From Camelus bactrianus (taxonomy: Eukaryota; Chordata; Mammalia; Artiodactyla; Camelidae), in NCBI RefSeq assembly GCF_048773025.1, contig NC_133541.1, positions 155,650,201 to 155,714,200 on the forward strand: a stretch of 64,000 nucleotides of DNA, given 5' to 3'. This document shows, in pieces, positions 60,345 to 64,000 of the stretch; position 1 is the stretch's first letter, and every line of letters starts with the position of its first letter. The notes below the pieces were generated by a model. That model ran no database searches, was not told where the DNA came from, and saw only the letters and a list, made by a program, of their open reading frames with translations. Made by a program: the position numbers and the translations under genes.

Positions 60345-60465
60345 GTGCCCTCACCTCCAGTGGCATCCATCCAGACACCAGCACTGACAGTGGCCGTGCT
60401 CAGAACTGCCTCAGCCCTGAAGACACAACTGGCAAATAGAAGGCGGCCACGCCCTGTTACAGCAG
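60345..60465 (+). pseudogene. TRAPPC9: TRAPPC9 pseudogene, exon 5 remnant (unit 2)
   Basis: Counterpart of 6325-6445, again 121 bases with acceptor GGCTTGCAG (ending 60344) and GT at 60466. It reads [20 protein letters not shown] then [10 protein letters not shown], then the same TAG stop. At SGIHPDTST it is closer to the presumed ancestor (NGINPDTST) than copy A is. The shared stop dates the inactivation to before the 54-kb duplication. Exon 6 of this unit should lie near 67.2 kb, outside the window. Confidence 0.92.
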
Positions 60466-60599
60466 GTGCTCTCACTTTGTGGGTCCTTATGTAACTGCGT
60501 GGTTTTAATCAGGATCGCCCGTTCTACATTGTGTGGCGCTGCTGCCGTGTCTCCTAGTTATTGTTTCTGTAAGTACTCATGTATTTTTTTCAATGTGTG

Positions 60600-63030
60600 G
60601 TACTAGACATCTAAAAATGCTTTTTTTAGAAGAAAAATAATGTGTATTTAATATAAAAGTCTGAAAAAAGGGGCAAAAGTGTCTATCCTGATCCCACTAC
60701 TCAGAGTTAATAATTAACACTTTAACATCTATTTTCTGTTCTTTTCATCATTGTGTATCTCCTCTGTCATAAAAACCAGCGAGCACTCTGCCTTTTTCTG
60801 TGTGGAGACCTCCATTTTCCATTGTGCTTATTTCACGTTTTTCTACAATATTCTATCCCCCCTTGCATGATTTTTAATGACCAGTATAGCATTCTGTCTT
60901 GTGGAGGCATCTTCCATTTTAGTTCGGACTTAAATAAACTTTGAAATTCCAAGTATACTTAACTGAAGTACTGAAAAGAGAACTGTGGTGGTACCGAAAG
61001 GCCCCTACATCCCTTCCCCTTTTTTCCTGAGAGTAAAAACTGCTGAAAATGTGGTATATATATATCATGACCTTTATGCCTGTGTCATATATATATACAC
61101 ATTCATACATACACGTATATCAGAAATCTATCTATATGTGTGTGTATATATGCTTTATTGAAAAATAAGGCCATACTATATGTTTTCTGCAGCTCTGTTT
61201 ATTCACTCAGGGGTATATCATAGACTTCCTCCCACTCCAGACTCACCCGGTCCTTTCAGATAGAGTAGAGGGTTCTCCTGATATGTAGGTTTGGTCTCTT
61301 GTGCAAGGACACCTTCGGTGGGAGAGTACTGTGGACAAGGCCTTGGACCACGCTGAAACGCTGGCCCCTTAGTGCCTACAGCTCGCCTTGATTTACGGCA
61401 TCATTGTCTTGATGGTGGATACTTAAGTTTTCTCCATTTTCCACTGTCAGAAATGGTGTTTGACTGGCATCCTTCTTTTACAAACATTCCTGTGACCTTG
61501 AATGAGTATTCCTTTAGTTAAGGTTTCTGGAAATTCAGTCCCTGGATGTGACAATTACATACATCACAGGCTGCTTTCAAGTGACTCTAGAAATTCCTTC
61601 TCCTGTGGGGAATGAAAAGATGTAGAATAACTTATGTAACCAATTCTCTATCGCTGGATATGATTTCACTTCAGCTTTTCTTCCCACCATTGTAAACAGT
61701 GCTGTGTAAATGCTCTGATGAGTACATGTTTTTGAACTGATTTTTTTTTCTAAGTGAAACGATTCCTAAAAGTGGAGTTCAGTGTGTGTGTACACACGTT
61801 TTTCAGAGTTTGCATATCCATTGATATGTCGTCCTCCAAAAAGTTCGCTAACAGTTTGTTCTCTCAAAGATGGACACTAGCTAGAATATCTTTTAAAAAC
61901 ATTTGCCAATATGATGAGTAAAAGTGCTTTTTCTTTGTTTTAGTTTGCACTTGATGACCAGAGAGGTATTGAGCATTTTTCACTCATTAGCCATCTGACT
62001 TTTAAAAAGTGAATGATCCCTTTTGTCCTTTGCACACATTTAAGTGAGGGAGCTTCTTGTTGCTTTGTGACAGCTCTTTGTATGTTATGAACATTAACCC
62101 CTTGTCTTCATCAACATGTATCACAGAGCTTTTACTTGTCATATCTTGCCTTTCATTTTGTTCAGTAGGTTTATTTTTGTTGTGGCCCAAAATAATCTTA
62201 AGATAGTAAATGTCTTCTCCTTGGGTTTTATCCTTGATTTTATTCTTAGAAATACTTTCTTATAATGGTATATATCTCTTCTGTAGGTTTTTCTAATCTC
62301 TAAGATGGAGATGATAATAGTACTTGTTATAGAGAGGAGAAGTTGAATTAATATGAGCAAAGAGTTATATTTGCTGTTATTAGTACTTTCTAATATTTAC
62401 ATCACTATCTGTAATTTTTCTTGTTGTCATTATGACTGGAATAGAATTTGTTTTTTCCAGGTGATTCTCTGATTGTCCCAAGACAATTATTGAATTCATA
62501 CTTGGCTCTTTGATTTGAAATCCCACCTGTAAAAATTACTTATGTATACTAGAGTCTCCTTTTGAGCTCATGGTTTATTTCTGTCAATTTTACTTTCTTA
62601 TTCCAGTGCTATATCTAACATATTGTAAAAATTTATTTAATATCTGACAATGCGATTTTTTTTGATTCTTTTTTCCATCCCTAATTTTCTTGGCTAGTAT
62701 TATGACTTTATTATTCCTGAAGAATTCTAAAATACTTTTTTCAAGTTAAAAAAAAAAACAGATAAGAGTTGTCATGGGATTTTTTAGTAAGTTTTGAATT
62801 ATATTTCGGAGAACGTACATCTTTACAAAACTACTTTCCTCCATACAATATGTTGATGTCTCTACATTCACACCTCTTACTTTACCACTCAGTAAAGTCC
62901 TGTACTTTCTCCATGTAAAACATGGGCATTGTTTTAGAGTTTATTCCAGATTATTGTTGATGTTTTTGTTAATTTTGTAAGTGAAAATTTTTTGCTATTA
63001 TATATTTTAACTGTTCAAACTGACACGTAG
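60600..63030 (-). mobile_element. Ancient L1/HAL1-like fragments (copy B)
   Basis: Copy of 6590-9000, with the same antisense L1-like landmarks (TTGTCCTTTGCACACATTTA near 62023; TCATGGGATTTTTTAGTAAG near 62772). Confidence 0.55.
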
Positions 63031-63510
63031 GAAGGCAGATTCGGTTTGTAAATACTCACTTTGTAATTTGTCATTTAAAATTGTAAGTATTAAGTACTTG
63101 TTACAGAATCCTTTCTTTTGTGTTTTTAAAAATTTGTTTCCAAGATTCTCAAAATGGTCATAGCTAAGTAGTATAGGTGGGGAGACAGATGGAGAGAGGT
63201 AGTGTGGCTCATGTACAAACTGTGAGCAGTTTCATGGCTGCCTTTAGGCTGGAGAAGCCCCAGAAGAACCCAGGTTAGACAGGGGGTGGCTTCGTATGCA
63301 CTTGAAAGCCAGCTTTCCTGCCTGTATGGTGAAGCCTGGTGGGCGTGGCAGGTAGGTGATCAAGATCCGATGAAGCTCATTGGCTGCACAGAGCGCTGTG
63401 TCTGTGAGAACTGGAGACCTCTGCCATGGGAAATGCTTGGCGCCAGGAACACTGCAGGGGAGCTGGGGAGCCTGTGTGTTAAGGATTTTCCAGCCCTGGG
63501 AGTGGGAAGA

Positions 63511-63685
63511 TGAGACTCTGCATTCAGATCTGAGTTTGAATTCATCCTCTCTTCTTTACTGGTCCTCTGACTTTTATCAAGTTATCTACCCTCTTTGAAC
63601 TCCTGTTTTCTTGTCTCTCAAAACAGGAGAATTACAACCTGCTGCTAGCATTTGTTCAGGGTAAATTATCTTTGTCTACAAGATG
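63511..63685 (+). repeat. MIR SINE fragment (copy B)
   Basis: Copy of the MIR at 9480-9660; its 5' half lies in the 130-bp tract identical to 9395-9524. Confidence 0.7.
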
Positions 63686-64000
63686 TCACGTATAGTCACA
63701 AGCTCAGTGAGAAATAGGCTGTCGCTTCTTCTGCAACTCAGTGCTCGACAAGACATCGGGAGAAAGACAGTTCCTAATTTGTATGTTATGCCAGTAGGAA
63801 CAAAATTAATGTTTTGCCTTTCCCTAGCAGTATACTTACTCCTTTGCTTCATTACCTCTCCTCCTTTCCTTTCCCTTCCTCCACCAAAAGAACCTGAGAC
63901 TCTCTCAGAACACTAGATTCAAATTACTTTAAAAGTTGGCTCATTCCCTAGAAATGACAGTGACATAAAAAAATCTGTTCACATCCCAGACTTGACTGTA

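Larger units (their letters stand above)
54059..64000. repeat. Tandem segmental duplication, copy B (part of unit 2)
   Basis: Direct-orientation copy of 1-9987, starting at the same bases and still homologous at the last base of the window, so it continues beyond. The spacing gives a unit period of about 54.0 kb. It carries second copies of the TRAPPC9 exon 4 remnant (54381), L1M block (about 54965-56030), MIRs, exon 5 remnant (60345) and old L1 debris (60.6-63.0 kb). No mobile element is obviously present in one copy and absent from the other. Confidence 0.97.

Overview
The window is mammalian nuclear DNA, most likely from a camelid (alpaca, llama or camel). It has no dense coding, canonical GT/AG exon remnants, MIR and old L1 fragments, L1 3' ends of cetartiodactyl type, and five copies of a tRNA-derived SINE whose antisense tail (AAGCACACGCTCTACCACTG) is the Vic-type SINE of camelids. 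I see no intact protein-coding gene, RNA gene or CRISPR array.

The main content is part of a tandem array of decayed copies of the 5' half of TRAPPC9 (NIBP), the scaffold subunit of the TRAPPII trafficking complex. Recognisable remnants on the + strand are: exon 4 (328-440), exon 5 (6325-6445) and exon 6 (13226-13349) of a first unit; then a CpG island and possible untranslated exon 1 (about 30540-31303), exon 2 with the start codon (35386-35959), exon 3 (44163-44283), exon 4 (54381-54493) and exon 5 (60345-60465) of a second unit. Bases 1-9987 and 54059-64000 are two copies of the same DNA, about 54.0 kb apart. Exon numbers follow my memory of the human gene. Exons 2, 3, 5 and 6 carry frameshifts, deletions or stops, and the lesions in exons 4 and 5 are shared by both copies, so the gene had already died before this duplication. 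Introns and most splice sites are kept, so these are genomic duplicates rather than retrocopies.

The rest is intron-like sequence and mobile-element debris. There is a nested L1-in-L1M cluster with a Tigger-like element and a SINE (21.2-24.5 kb); LTR fossils of class I type (11.5-12.1, 28.2-28.3, 29.0-29.9 kb) and further LTR-like blocks (16.6, 19.5, 53.5 kb); a hAT-like element (36.2 kb); many MIRs; three microsatellites; and pieces of an ancient repeat I could not name (14.3, 25.4-26.2, 40, 42-43 kb).

Nothing here looks like a new biochemical system. The points of most interest are the TRAPPC9 tandem array itself, its undecayed CpG island, the lesions shared between units, and a 209-bp perfectly identical tract inside otherwise diverged copies that suggests gene conversion or hidden constraint.
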